The notes under the pieces: model-generated | Database searches by the model: none | Seen by the model: only the letters and a program-made list of their open reading frames with translations | Told to the model about the DNA's origin: nothing | DNA from: Ascaris suum | Lineage: Eukaryota > Nematoda > Chromadorea > Rhabditida > Ascarididae | Length of the DNA stretch: 64,000 nucleotides | Direction of reading: 5' to 3' | NCBI GenBank assembly: GCA_013433145.1 | Contig: CM024187.1 | Span: 6,898,826-6,962,825 of the forward strand | Shown: positions 1-13,600 of the stretch, piece after piece | Position numbering within the stretch: the stretch's first letter is position 1 | Layout: each line of letters begins with the position of its first letter | Program-made: the position numbers and the translations under genes

Positions 1-2915
1 GCCATTTGTCTTATCTGTAGTCTCGGTGGCTCGATGTTTCCGTTGAACTTATTGTTGCATTTGAAAATATTTCTGTCTCTCTATGCAGTTTAAGAGATGT
101 CGATCGACTTGTTCGAAGGATAAATTGTTTTTTCTTAAGAAGGCATTGACTTCTTACGCTCAGTTCAAAGGAAACAACTAAAGCCTGAGGCATTAGTGTA
201 TTCGATGAGTACTTTCGAGATAGTAAAAGGCCGAGATGGAGTAACTACTGTTCCGTTGAATTCATGCCTCAGTTTCTGTCCTCTCTTTTTCCTTAAGAAT
301 GAAATTTTTCTCGTAGTCAAAATATACTCTCACTCCTCTGTGAATTCATCATCGGCTCCTTCCTCCTCGCGAGACAAGCGTTGCATAAGTGCAAGTATTT
401 ACGCACATGCGTACGTCTACTGCAACGAGGCTTGTGGAACAAAAATGCAAAGGAACTGAAGGATAAGGGTAAGCGAACTATTCCATACGTTAAGAACGCA
501 AGACAGCAATGAGCTACATCTCATCTGTGCAGTCCAACTTACTGAACTTTGCAAAAATCTGCGAGAGATAAGAAAAAACGGTCCTGTCTGAAAATTTTGC
601 CACTCTGCCGATATTCTACCGTTCACACAATTGGTGGCCATTAGTTCCTAAAGAAAGGTCTTCAGTTCATTGCTTTCTTTTATGGGCGTGACGACAGTCG
701 CGGATACGACATATGGCATTATACATCAAAGAAGCTTCCTTTGATGTAGACGGAGAATTATGACGCTGTAAAGTCTGTTTATGGTGCGAGAGTGACAATC
801 TGAGCCCAACGCCGAATATGGCAACATAAAACCATTTGCTCAGCACACTCTCATGGCCAATCAAAGGCATTTTATATGTCATTACTGTCGAATGTCGTCA
901 GCATGTGAAGGGGATAGAAGGGAGGAGCCCTATGAAGTGCAGCTACTGCTTTTTACAATTTCTGTTTGTGCTTAGCACCGGCATTTCGGGCAACAAACTT
1001 CGAGGGTAACACTGAAAATTTCCGGAAAGCCAGCGCTGCCTTTGTGCCTCCTCAGTCTGATTCTATCACGAAAGTGGCGTGGGCGGTACCTACAGTGCAG
1101 CTGCGTTTCAAACCATAGCACCGTGTTTGATTCTTGTCAAAGTATTGTCGAAAGTAGTTCCAACGTGCAGTTGAATATCCCACTTATATTCTAAAGAAAA
1201 GCAGAGGAGAATGCTGTGTATAACGAGATTTTATTGCATGTAAGCACGATCATTTCTCCTATTGTGGGTACTCAACCAGTGGCACGTTGATCCTCCCACC
1301 CCCCCCCCCCCCCCCCCCCCCCCACTTCCAACCAACCCAAAGCTTCTTTCGAACAGTTGTTTTTCTCTAGACGTGATTTCGATTGATCAACTTCACTCAA
1401 ATGGATTGTTCTAAAGTGCTCAAATGCGGCATTGGATTTCGTCTATGGCACTTTTCCTCATTTAGTAAATCAATGCTGATTGGCTTCCCCTCTCACTTCA
1501 AAAATGTCATGCATTCGCCTCTAAAACAGCTTGTTCTGACAACTCGAAAACAGCTTTCAGAAGCTTCGCAAACACTTCACGGAAATTTGCAGTGCAATTT
1601 AATATAAACGATGTTCTTGTTGTAATATAGCATCGATCTTGTTTGATGGTTAGTTATCCAACGTCAAGAAGGAATCCATACCTTCAAATTTATAACTTCA
1701 ACTATCACATGGGTCCCCATTCTATAACAATTCATTTGAATAACTAGTACCACCTCCACCATAAATTATGATTAGAGATGAGCAAAGGGAGGTGTTGGCA
1801 AGCCCTTCCAATATCTTCGTGGAAGGTTCAAATGGCCTTACTATATTTCACGCAGTCTGCTGAAATCATAGAAGAGCAAACAGTTTATGAGGAATCAACA
1901 TTTTTTAAAGGTTTATTGTCCATGTGTTCATGTCGAATCCAAAGATTTACTCTCTCATCAAATTCTCCACCATCCCGTACGCTTCCGGACATAGTTGAGT
2001 CATTTTTCTGTTTCTGAGCAATTATAATATCCATGTGTCTGATGTCAATGATAGGTAATAACAGAAATGCCCGATGAGCCCCAGGACTTAATTAATTGCT
2101 GTCGTGATGCTGTGCACAGCGATTGTTCTCGAACGTTTGCTAAAAATTTTTAACAGTTCACCTTGAGGAGTTTTATGAACTCGAAGGTAAAAGTTTTTGC
2201 ACATCCGCCTTCCTACTCTAGTTCACATATGCTTTTGCAAAAAAACGCTGCTTATTTAATATACAAAGAAAAGTAGTGATTATGATCTCCTACGAGAACT
2301 CATGTATGGGCGTCACCAACATAAATATAGCGACTCTTACAATTTTCAGCAAAGAATGAAAGCGTCGCACGGGCGATTCGATATAAATTTGCCGATATGC
2401 TGACCATACATAAGATTGTTTTCAGTTATCCAGCTATCGCACTTGAATATTCACGAGAATGACAAGGCTGAAATAAACAGCTATCCAAGAGACAACGGCT
2501 AAGTTTCTTGCAGTAAAGCGAAAGTCATTCGCTATCTTAGGATGTTATCGTAGGACCGTTTCACAAACTGCATCTCTACAAATTACTTCTCTCATTGCTC
2601 ACCACTCTCAATTCCATGTTCTTTTAAGCTGAAACTCATCTAAGCCAAGCCTCATCTAGGTCCATGCTTACTTTTCCTGTCTTATCGGCTCAGCCCACAT
2701 CTCTTCTCATTATTTCTCGCCCCTTTTTCATCTCCCTCCAGACTCATATTTCCAAACAATAAGGAAAATCATTGTCTAAGAAGGGTGCGCTAACTCCATC
2801 GTCGAATCACCGTAAAATAGCACGAAGAAACAATGCGAAAAAAAGTTTTCGGGGTACTTAACCTTAGAGTTAGCTCACTCACTTTCGTCCTCGTCTCTTT
2901 TTTTTATAAAAACTT
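1..2915. other. gene-poor stretch with a poly-C tract
   Basis: No exon could be supported on either strand. Open frames here are under 90 codons and lack paired splice signals or a recognisable protein. The only distinct element is the C homopolymer listed separately. This could be intergenic DNA or a long intron of a gene lying to the left. Confidence 0.4.
1299..1323. repeat. poly-C homopolymer tract (25 nt)
   Basis: An uninterrupted run of about 25 C follows a C-rich lead (TCCTCCCA). It is low-complexity sequence, and its exact length is likely to be unreliable in any assembly. Confidence 0.9.
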
Positions 2916-3122
2916 ATCCGCGGATACCGTCATAATGAGACTTATCCACGAGCAGAGCCGGCTGCTGATCCGCGGATACCGTCATAATGAGACTTATCCA
3001 CGAGCAGAGCCGGCTGCTGATCCGCGGATACCGTCATAATGAGACTTATCCACGAGCAGAGCCGCTGCTGATCCGCGGATACCGTCATAATGAGATTTAT
3101 CCACGACCAGAGCCGGCTGCTG
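2916..3122. repeat. 52-bp tandem repeat, four copies
   Basis: Four head-to-tail copies lie at 2916-2967, 2968-3019, 3020-3070 and 3071-3122. Each unit begins with the perfect palindrome ATCCGCGGAT and carries a second palindrome, AGCCGGCT, near its end. Copy 3 is 51 bp because it lost one G inside the second palindrome. Copy 4 has two substitutions (GAGATTTAT for GAGACTTAT, and CGACCAG for CGAGCAG). The array ends abruptly at CTTTTCAAG. Open frames on both strands across it are by-products of the repeat. Confidence 0.95.
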
Positions 3123-4289
3123 CTTTTCAAGTTAGGGGTCGTGGATACGCTTCAGATGGAGAGTGAATGCAAAACATGTCCTAAGATAACATAAAAAAGT
3201 GAAAAAATTCATATATTTGGTCAAGGTATATTGCTGTCATAAAGTCAAAAAATCTCGAAAAATTCAAACCCGCATACACATGGCAAACCCCATTCATTCG
3301 TCCCCAATTCCAAACCAAAGTCCTGAGAGGTTTTTTCGTTCGTAGTTGGTTTATGCTGAAGTCGAGTTTTATATTCAAAGATTTCCACTGTGATTTAAAT
3401 TTACAACCCCTGTCCCACGTCCGAGGTATGAGGGAGGGAGAGCCCTTTTCAACAGAAGACTTTCTAGAGTAACAATTGGAGTGCGTATTTTCAATATTTT
3501 TAGAAGCGGAAGCATCATCATCTTTTTTTTTCCCAGCTTTCAACCTTCCATCCATTCTCTCCCTTCTAGGGATGCGAATGAGTACTGCTTCTCTAGCAGT
3601 TAAGTCTGAAGGAGAAAGACGGAGCTTAATATAATTGTTCATAGTTTCATCAGTTAGATTATCGGAAACAGTCCTGAGTAATTCATAATGAGAGGGACAC
3701 TTTATAAGAAATCTTGGCGTTTCTCACATCTGAACACTTGTATTGTTTACGTTGCCACTCGCACTGGATCGCGATGATGACAACTTTACGGCGTTATCGC
3801 CACTCATAAATCTTTTCGTGGTGCTGAGGCGACATCCAGTGTTAAATGATTTCAATCACTGCAGTCCATAGGCCAACACAAAAGCTGAGCAATTTGCAAC
3901 CGTTGGTTGTGTGCCATTATCATAATTCCTTTGATGCTTGCAACATCTCTAAAAGGCGACCACTGCGCTCGTTTGTCCTGCGCGTTATTAAGCTGAAGTT
4001 TCAAGTGAACGCTACACTCGGACGTTCAACTTTTGCTGGTCGGCCTCACATTGCTGTTTTAGTTACTCCAATAAGTGAATCTCTGAATTCGTCTCACTTT
4101 TTATAGAAGCATTTAGCTGATACAGTTAACATATATTTATCTCATTTTTTGCTTACGAACTGCCACTAGTGAGTTGATTGCATAGAGAATTGTTTTCAGT
4201 TCATCGATTATTAGCAGCTATTTGCATCGGCGTCCCATCTTGCCAACGCAAATCAGAATCGTTTAATTGCTTTTCAACGAAAACAGAGC
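3123..4289. other. no supported gene
   Basis: A 153-codon open frame on the minus strand (3181-3642) is the longest here. It has no recognisable domain, its sequence is low in complexity (Lys/Asp/Ser-rich middle, Phe-rich end), and no splice context joins it to another exon. I do not call it a gene. Confidence 0.35.
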
Positions 4290-4480
4290 CAGGAAGTGAT
4301 TAAGGCGTTCGAGAATATCTGCACTGGCGATGCGGATCTTCAAGATTTGCTTCGTAGAACGAGGACTGGCAGTCATGGGCGGGGATATTCGATGGCTATC
4401 GTAAGTGAATGAACGGCCGCCGAAAAACTAAACGGGGCAACAGCGAGCGTACACTGTGCATCACCGGTTTTCAGTATAAA
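4290..4480 (+). pseudogene. decayed mariner-like transposase fragment (N-terminal region)
   Basis: From 4302 a frame reads FENICTGDADLQDLLRRTRT, which resembles the WF..F..GD..LQD..R.GR linker between the two helix-turn-helix units of mariner transposases. It then runs through an in-frame TGA into TAAEKLNGATASVH, which resembles the second HTH (AEKL.....TV..H). Upstream sequence may hold more of the first HTH but is too decayed to read. No catalytic domain follows, so this is a dead fragment. The assignment rests on motif resemblance only; terminal inverted repeats were not found. Confidence 0.45.
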
Positions 4481-6726
4481 CGTTTGCTTTCGGCTGCAGT
4501 CAGGCGTGCGGTGGGATATAGAAGAGTGGTGACGAGTATTTCAGATGACGCTTAAAGTGGTTTCAATTCGCCGTGTCATCTGCAGACTTCAGTCACTTTA
4601 ATGGAATTGCCACTTATTCGATTGCTGCTGATCACTTTTTTCATAATCTCTCTGCAAGTGATTTTGCGCTTCTGTGCGCAACTCCACTCACCGATGCTCA
4701 TTGATGGAATCGGCGACCTATTGCATACGCTCATCGCATATTGCCGGCGAGTGTCCGCTCGAATCCTGCACTCTCTTTCCCTAAATTGTAAGTTCAGGAA
4801 GAGTTTTTGAAATTTCCAGAGCACAAGCGCCTTCGTTCGTCTTATCCTTTACTTCGTATTCTCTTCTCTAAGGTGCATGAGAATTTGTTCAGACATGTGC
4901 GAAAGTAGCGAACAGTTTCTAAGTTTAGAGAGAGTGTAACTTGTTGACCGACGAGTAAATGCGAAACTCGCCGCCTGCCCTCTTTACTGGTAAAACTTTG
5001 GCTGAAATACCCAACAATAAGCAGGTTTTGTTGGTAGAGCGCCGCAATTTGCGTATTTCGACGACTCAGCAATGCTGAATAAAGTAATTTAGTATGTAAT
5101 TATGTCATGAGCAATTGGGCAGAGTACGACAATTCTCATTTCAACTTCTTTTCATTTCCTTTCCCGTTAACGACGAGGTATTCTCGCATTCTTCCACTTG
5201 AATCGTCCCTCGTGGATATGTCTTCGACTCTTCCTTCAGAACACCTTTTTAAAAATCCGTTCCATTTCGCTAATTCAATCATTCGGATCCAAACAAGCTT
5301 TTCAGAGTGTACTTTGGACTGCATTAAAATGCAAAATGTGCTGGTTGCTGTAGTCTTTTGTTACTGTGGAATGGTTCATGCCGAGGTGCTGTGCCTGTCA
5401 TTAGGTGTCTGTAAACGCATGCTACCGGCAAAGAGGAAAAGATCATCAGTTGCATTATTTTGTCCGAAGATCCTTTCCCAGAAGCAGCAAATTGGCTCTG
5501 CTTTGTTATTCCATCGTTCGCATCCAATAATTAATACTTCAAATTGCATCCATGTCTGTTAATCACGAACTTTTATGTTATATTCAACGACATTGTTCAT
5601 AAATTTCTTCGTACTGCTTGCGACGTACTCAAAGCTGCGTAAACCAGTTAAGGATTAGCTGTTAAGGTAGTCATCAAGTTCGAAAAGCTTGCTAAGCTTT
5701 ATTACTTAGGCTATACAACACATTATGGTCGTTGCTGTCTGCGCATTCGAGAACAAGCGCGCATAATGCTAATTTATGAAATCAAGTTTCAACCTTATCA
5801 GTCTTAACAATTTCAGAGTAGTGAGTTACACGCTCAACTTGTTTTGAAATTTAAGCCCAGTTGAGTTGGAAATATGGCATGCCGAAAGGCTCTCATGAGC
5901 TGTGTTGGTGAGGTGAGCTAATTTTTGTGGTTGGTAATCAATCGAGTCTGTTGGATTGCATGAGAAATTCGCGTGAAACTGAATGCACTTCAAGATGCTC
6001 AGATGGACGCCAATCGAAGGCGTCGAATGAGAGCCTTATTTTGGTTGCGACCGGATAAAAAAAGAAAACCTGACGTCGATTAACAGAAATCAACCGAATT
6101 TTCGGTTTCCGACCAAGGTTTCCTTAGAGAGTATTCGTCACAGTGATAATGTGGCACCTTGTTTGACCAGTGCACCACACTTCATATAACTTTATCCAGT
6201 GCAGTCATTCCATATAACAACATCAGCAAACAGACAACCAGTTGGAAATAATAAAGGTGAGTGCCAAGAAGACAGGATCGCAGGCCGTAGCGCGATGGGG
6301 TAATAGATGTTGCAGTCAGATGGGACATAGGGACCCTCCTGGAAAAGCGGAGTAATAAAGGGAACCTTAAAGGGGGTGTGCGAAGACGCTACAAGTAGAA
6401 TGAGAAAGCCACATGTTTTTTGATCCAGGAATTTACATGAGTGTGGAAAATGTCACGACCACGAAAGTCTATTCATGAAAGGGTTGGTTCTGTGCACAGT
6501 TAACCTTAGCTTTGCTAAGAGCCCATCGCCATGCACCGTTCGACTCCAATGCCAGTTCCGTCCTATTGCACTTGATGTAAGTCATCAGGCCTGGAGAGGT
6601 TGCCTCTGAAATACTAATCTCCTTTGGACAAGTATTCGCCCAAGAACGGCATTTTGAAGGCTACAGCCTCTAAAAGTCTCACCTGATTTTGGCTCACGAA
6701 TAACTAATCTGTTGGCTAAACAAACG
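4481..6726. other. no supported gene; one doubtful exon near 4.6-4.8 kb
   Basis: Around 4601-4788 the plus strand has an open frame ending at a good donor (AATT|GTAAGT). The minus strand has an equally good exon-like block (TTTAG| at the high end, CATCG|GTGAGT at the low end). Neither product is recognisable and only one could be real. The rest, including 5107-5562 where frames on both strands are open, shows nothing I can support. Confidence 0.3.
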
Positions 6727-7133
6727 CTATACACCTATGCAGACTAAGCGCTTTGTTGGGACGGTATCACCGACATCGCACGATGCATATCGCTTCATCT
6801 TTTCCATTTCGCAACCTTCGCTGCGAATTTTTATCTCCCGCATGGCCAATTCGAAGATCCTGCGTCGTGCCGCTGGCTGGCGCTTTGTAGGCGCTCGTGA
6901 ACATCAATTCATTTTCACATTCCTCTACGTCGTAACACACCACCTTTCTCTCTGTGTCTTCTCCAGCCAGATTAATCAGAACATCGTTATCATTCCTGCC
7001 AGTTTTTCTCTCTGCCAGCCATAAGGAGTGTGTGAGTTCTTTGCTCTTTTCGAGAGGAGTTTGCTGATTGAACGTCAGAATCCGCAGCCACTGCAAACGC
7101 ATCCTGAACATCCTTTGCCGATTGAGCTCCAGC
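6727..7133 (-). pseudogene. unrecognised minus-strand coding block, two frame breaks
   Basis: Read on the minus strand, an exon seems to start after the acceptor TTGCAG at 7134-7139. It gives three protein-like segments in successive frames: one beginning AGAQSAKDVQDAFAVAADSD, a middle one with NDNDVLINLAGEDTERKVV and CYDVEECENELMF, and a last one with RRRIFELAMREIKIRSEG and EKMKRYASCDVGDTVPTKR, ending at TAG (6727-6729) or at a donor just before it. The composition is charged, soluble and typical of coding sequence, and a single frame stays open over most of the interval. I do not recognise the family. The breaks may be pseudogene lesions, or single-base assembly errors like those in tdc-1 and pnk-1. 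It lies upstream of the tdc-1 exons on the opposite strand. Confidence 0.4.
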
Positions 7134-7626
7134 CTGCAACCCGCATCAAAACGATGCAAATTGCCGCAAAATACAAATGCTGAGCAAAGATCTCTAAGGA
7201 AACTTTGGGTGGTTTTTCCACAACCTCTATAGCTCAACAAATAGAAACATCCATGAATTTTTCTCATCTGTTGTTGTCAGTTTTAGCCACCTCGCAAACG
7301 ATATCCGGCCATAAAATAGTTATTACGAGAGCAGTGCGGAGCAAACATCTAACCAAGACCATTTTATTCTCTACAATTGTACTGTGCACTAGGGAGTAAT
7401 GTCTCTTTTATCTGTTTTCGTGCATTCGCCTGTAGTATGAACACAGAAGCATTTAGTGCGTGGCATCACAAAGGACACTTCCATTCATTTGAATACTTTT
7501 ATTTTGCCTCTTAATTGTTTTATGATCTGCCAAAGTTTGCGTTACGATATAATGGACGTTTTAGAGCGATACGGTTAGTTGTCTCCCACTGTTCAAAAAT
7601 TATGAAGAATTGCTTTCTTGCTGCAG

Positions 7627-10600
7627 TGATGTTGTACATCTCAAAACTTCTTTAGTGAAGCCTTTTCCAGCTGAAGCAGCAGCAGACCTTGAAAGCGAAT
7701 CCTCGACGCAGCCGGAATCCACTGTGTTTTTACGTCGTTACGTCGCTACAGCTGTAAGCTCTAAGTCCAGTGCCGGTAAGCGCGGATTAAAGCTAAGCAC
7801 TGACACGACAGCAGAGGCACCCAACTTCGAACAGCTGAGCTGCTTTGCGAACGGAACATTGTACAAGTTCGCCGAGTTCACTCGTGCCACACAACAGGAT
7901 CTCAAAAGAGACACGGCTAAAAAAGGTCATATTTTGCACCAGTTCGGATACCTAGGAACATTTTAATTTTAGCAGTTTTCCAACGATGTGCAAACTGATC
8001 AAAAGTCGATTGCGCACAATGCAACGATGAGTTGTTCGAGGGGATAATTTGGTAAGTAGGGCAGATCTCGCAGTCAACGTAATCGGAAGTGCAAGAACCT
8101 CTTTCAGTGATCATGGGTATAAGTCGATGTTTGCAGTAATTGTTTTTTTACAAGGTGAGTGAAACCGACGAAGTTATTTATCTTGAAAAGGCATTCTTCA
8201 AGAAATATGAGTCGTCTCATTGTTTTAGCCACTATATGGACAACATGAACTGGTCATTGTTCCTTCGTGTAAAGGTTTCATAATGTCCCACACAATAACA
8301 TGCTGTTCGTCATTACTCGATTGTTAAATTTGAATTTGTTTGCAGAAAGGTTCGGACTCCCTCATTTATCTACTTCAGTAAGGTAGATGTTTCTTTTTCA
8401 GTAAGGAAAGGGGTTTTTAAAATGTGGCGAAAAAATAGGTGCATAATATCCCTGATAACACCTGATTTGCTCAGTCGTATTCCTTGGCGTAAGAGAGGGC
8501 GAATGGTCAAAAAATTTTCACTGGAAATCAAAAAATAATGCGCACAGAGTGATGTCCCAAACTCGCAATAAAGTGGACTGAACAAGACGATGAATAAAGC
8601 AAGTTTAATGTCGCGATAATTTAAGGTTACATTCTTTTCATCTATCATAGCTGTTGCTGCAATGTCAAATAGCGCACTCGTCTACAAAAGTTCTTGCAGC
8701 CGCAATATACTGGCGCAGATACGTCATTTGCATAGAACACAAATATCGGGGGTTAATTATGATGTCCACTTACGATGATGATCCGACATCAAGTGTCTTC
8801 GACTGCTCGTGTGATGGATTCGGAAAATAGAGCAGCGTTCAGCCCTCCTTTGATAGTATCCCTGCTTGAAAATATTCCTATTTGCGTTTTATGTCCTCAG
8901 CTTTACGTCATACGACGTACGGACTTGCTAAAATCCTCCCCCAATCGTATGTTCACTCCAAACATACAAACATCTGCTAGAAGCGCAACATTCCTGCAAC
9001 AATGGCATCCCTCGAAGTTCTGTTGCAGTCGTATTATGTAATCAGTGGCGCAGACACCCCACTTTCGAAATTTTGGTTTTTTTAACGAAGCATGTTGACG
9101 GCTGTGCTAATATATTGAGGTGTTATATCAATTGAGGAATGCAGATGAGCCCTAAAAACAAAGGCACTGCACTACGACTGGCGCGATATGGGCTTTTCCA
9201 TTCCTGTTTTTTTCTGCAGTGATAGTGCACTTTCATGTCAGTATATCAATACATAAAAACAGCACTTGCAGACAAAAATTTGGCTAAAAAGCTTTCACCA
9301 CATTTCTGCGAACGTGCTATTTTTTGTTAACACGCGTTACCATGCATTACGACGACCAGATGCCGTTGTACTCAGTGACAGATTTATCCGCAGAATATCC
9401 GCCAATTATGAGATTTTTGTTGTTCGGCCATTCAGCCACCAACTTTCAAGGATTCAGCTTTTTTTGACTTCAGTCGAGGGTTTTGAATCGATACACGCCA
9501 AGCTGTGAAATATGACCTCTATAACGCCACAGAGGAGGCATATTTCAAATTTTGTGATTGAAACACAAAACTTTCAAACTTTCGTCCCTGCAGCAGTGCT
9601 CGACCACCAGAAGTGGTGGTTAAGCAGATGAGCAATAAAGGTTGGAATAACTTTTGCGAATCCATTAGAACGGAAATCTTACAATTACGATTGCCGTTGA
9701 TCGCTCCGTGGCGTTTTTATACTTAGTTGCAGCACTTCACTGAAGAACTACAGTGGCACACTTGAAACTGCTTGATATTTTTAAGTGGGTGGAATGAAGG
9801 CAGCCGAATTCCGTCAGCACGGCAAGGAAATGGTCGACTATATAGTCGACTATCTCGAAAACATCCACAGACGACGAGTCGTACCTGCAATAGAACCTGG
9901 CTATTTGCGTGATTCATTGCCGCACGATGCGCCCCAACATCCCGAGTCCTATGCTGCCGTCATGGAGGACTTCGAGAAGTTTATTATGCCAGGGGTAAGC
10001 GCTATTTTATGTTTGTAATTGTAACGTTTCCTTTCTCCGTTCAAAATTTCTTTTAATCGGCCTCGCGTCGTTTTCAGCGCCGTTACTGTTAAATGCTTCA
10101 GTCGTAAAGATTGAAGCGCGTGTCACTATTGTGTTTGCTGGTAAACTTTGCCTTCGACGTGACTTAATTAGCGAAGGGAAGTAAGTGTGCGTATAGGTGA
10201 AGTGCTTATTGTGGAAAAATTTGAGTGATTCACCGTTGAAGCGCTTTTTTTTCTGCGGTTTTTGAGCACTGCTCTCCAGATGGATAGATGCTCTAGACGG
10301 TTCTACTTGTATGCAGTCAGACAATTCATGGTTCACTCGGTGGTAACGAGATTTACTCTTGATCAGTGTAAATATCGTCAGCGTTCAGGATCAAATCTTT
10401 TCTCCACGTTTTTATATTTGCTCACTGTTTTCTGTAAAAATCACCTAAGATCTTTCACACCTATTGTCACTAGCCTTATCTCGATTGGCGTAATTCGCAA
10501 AAAGCCTTAAAAGCATTTCGGTGTGGTTACATATATGTCATCCAGTTCATTGTTGTCGTCTTTTTTCTTTTATTTAATTTGTTTTACAGTCTATTTTAGT

Positions 10601-13600
10601 AAACAACTCAGTCCTCACGAATACATTTCTTCATGCCACATCCAGCTAACTAGCTAAAGCGCTTCTTTCACCCAGCCGTTTTCAAAGGCCTTGCTTACTC
10701 GAGCATCCCCTCCCACTCTCCTCGCTTCCTCGTTGCAGGTCGGCCTGTGCTTCTTTTGTCGGTCTTTTGCGATCCAATATTTGACGAATAAATAATACTA
10801 TAAACTACGGTAATAATAATCTAACCGCGTATACTCGCTCTACTTCGATCAACGTTGAAATCACTTTCCGCTATGATTTTCATTTTTTAGCATGAGAGAA
10901 CTGAACGCAATCGTCTGTGGCATTTATTCGAAAGTCATTTTTCCCAATCCGCAGGAACGAATGGCCCAAAACGAACAATCATTTCAGGTTACGCACTGGC
11001 AGCACCCGCGTTTCCACGCATATTTCCCAGCTGGGAATTCCTTCCCTTCGATTCTAGCGGATATGATATCAGACGCGCTCGGTTGCATGGGCTTCTCTTG
11101 GGTTCTTCTTGTCTTCATTTATCTTCATCAAACACTCTTGAAATAGCTTATTTTCAGAGGGAAATGGGTGGGGGGGGGGGGGGGGGGGGGGGGGGAGGGA
11201 TGGGGGAGAGGGATGCATCAAAACTGTTTCAAGGTCTTTCCAACATTTGCCAACTCTTTCCACGCTGCTTCACTTTCTGTTCAGAGCTTCTATATACATT
11301 AGAATGTAATGGGTAATATCATTTTGAAGCGCCATATTTTGTGTTAGCGGAATAAAAAGGGATAACCTTAAACTGGAAGTAAGCTCTAAGAATTGGAAGT
11401 GGTAGCCGGTTATGAATGTTCATTGCATCAATTTTCACCTTTCGTTTGTTTAGGCCGCTTGCCCAGCCATGACTGAATTGGAAATAATAATGCTCGATTG
11501 GTTCGGAAAAATGATCGGGTTGCCACCCGCGTTTTTACCATTCACCGAAAATGGCCAAGGCGGCGGTGTTATCCAGGTTATTCTCTTGCATTGCTACTCT
11601 TTCGCTATGTTGACATCTATGAATAAATAGGGAAGTGAACTTTCTTTTTCAATTCGCAGGGGCTTCTTATGTGGAGTTCTTATGTTACCATTTTCTGATC
11701 GTTATATAATCCTTCCCACCACCTTGTTTCGTTGTCGCCCATCAGCGCGTTACTCTCTTCTCGCTATGTGCGCAGACGAATGAAAATATTTTGGATGCAC
11801 TTTTCTGCGATTGTGATTGCGTGACGATTAGTTTTATACTGTGATCAGCGGCGACAAAAACGCTGAAAAATATCTTGTTGGTTTTTAAAGTTACTGCGGA
11901 TACATTTAAGAAACATAATCGGTACTATTTTTGGTAATCCTTAATCGGAAACGTGCTTTGCTGCTACGATACGAATATTTCCTGATGGGTTATTATTTCA
12001 TAGTTTAACTTTGCAACGAAGCTATTCAAAGAACCCAGTAATCCTAATCGCCATCTTAAAATGATCACATTACTGGCTAGACAGTGTACAATTTCTGAAT
12101 AGCGAGCATTGATGTCTAAAAGATCATATAAGAACAACAGTCGAATGAAATATAGCAGCAAAGCACTACGGCTTAATCCAACCAATATACTACCTGCTAT
12201 CCTCGGCATTTCGTTGCATGAAGGAGACGAAGAACGTTCGCCGTTTCTTGTTTGAATAATCAATTTATTCTGTTCTTAAGATCTCTAAGTTTGAAGCGTT
12301 TAGTGCTTATTTGCAGGGTTCAGCTAGCGAGTGCAATTTTGTCTCGTTGCTCGCTGCTCGTTTCGAAGTGCTTAAAGAATTACGCCAAAGATTTCCTTTC
12401 GTCGAAGAAGGACTGCTTATGTCAAAAACTCGTCGCTTACTGCTCCAAGGAGGTAAGTTGTACCATCTGTAGTCGCTCGGCCTCTAAAAACAACAACATA
12501 TTTCTTTCTTAAAAGACCTGAATGAATGAATCCTTGCAAACTGCTACGAGCTTTGTGATTATATTAAGTAGTAAAAGTGCTGTAGATTTTCGATAGCAAA
12601 AGAGCGATGAGGGTGCACAGACTCATCAAAAACACCAAAAACTGTGCAGTCTTTCAAAAGATGTATGGAAAGGCTGAATTTTTTGATAAATGCAGTGCTG
12701 ACCGCTCCTCGCAGGACGATTAGGCTTTTTTAAAATTCCTCTCCCTTCATTAACGAGCATCACAGGCAGCATTAAATTCGCAACTACAGTTCATTATGGA
12801 GTACGGAACATTGCGAGCAACGTTACTGTTAGCGATCAGTCGATGCAGAAGCATTTCTTGTGCACAGCTAGCAGCATAGATGTGAACCTAATTGTTTTCT
12901 GTCCCTTAACTAGTCAGGTAGCAGCAAGCGCGCTCGCTTGCGCTGCTCCGTCTACATTGATGTTCGACTGCATGAAGGACGATTAACCACTCAACAGTGT
13001 TCATTAGCATACAACCAGCGTTCACCTTCATCTTTAACCAATTTGCCTATTTTACTTTAGAATCCTGGTCGATTTTTCATTGTATTATGGAATCTCTGCT
13101 GTTTTAGTCGATCGTATTGCCTAAAATAAAATTTTCAGGCCCACTCATCAGTTGAGAAAGCGTGCATGATCGCAATGGTGAAGCTGCGAATTTTGGAAAC
13201 AGACTCCAAGTTTCGTCTCCGAGGCGAAACACTCGCGATTGCTATCCAAGTAGGTCATACTTCTTCTGACAAGTAAAAATGGCCTAGATTTTTGTGGTCA
13301 CGACCTCGTCAAGAATTTTATTGCTTTTATCTGTCTGCATAAAAGTATGAAAAATATGAATACATCTATCTGCTAGTTTCAGCAGGCGAGGCACAAAAAC
13401 CGTTGCAAGCGGATAATCTGAAACACAGGTGGTATCTAATCCCCAACTCCATTACAGTTCATCGTGCCTTATGCAAGCTGTTAACATTTGAAAGTGCCGT
13501 CAAATATGCTAAGAGAGTTTGTTCGGCTACTGATCTAGTTCGATTCATTGGCGAATTCATTGCTTTGAGTTCAGCGCAACTGGCTGATTTCGTATGAAAA

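Noticed and set aside
2916..3122. TTATCCACG in every repeat unit resembles a bacterial DnaA box, suggesting a replication origin or iteron array
   Set aside because: The window is clearly eukaryotic (introns, animal enzymes). The match is to a short common motif repeated only because the unit is repeated.
2833..3130. Open frames across the satellite on both strands (repeating LIHEQSRLLIRGYRHNET...)
   Set aside because: They arise from translating the tandem repeat; the one-base deletion in copy 3 would also break them.
3181..3642. 153-codon minus-strand open frame
   Set aside because: No recognisable motif, low-complexity middle, and no supporting splice sites or neighbours.
7552..7573. ATG GAC GTT TTA GAG CGA TAC G|GTTAGT as the first tdc-1 exon, 53 bp before exon 7627
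   Set aside because: The phase is off by one base and would lead to an early stop. It could be rescued by an indel error, but there is no independent support.
11069..11316. Proline-rich and glycine-rich frames at the poly-G tract
   Set aside because: Pure homopolymer artefacts within a tdc-1 intron; the left end of the frame is the real exon 10988-11101 read in another frame.
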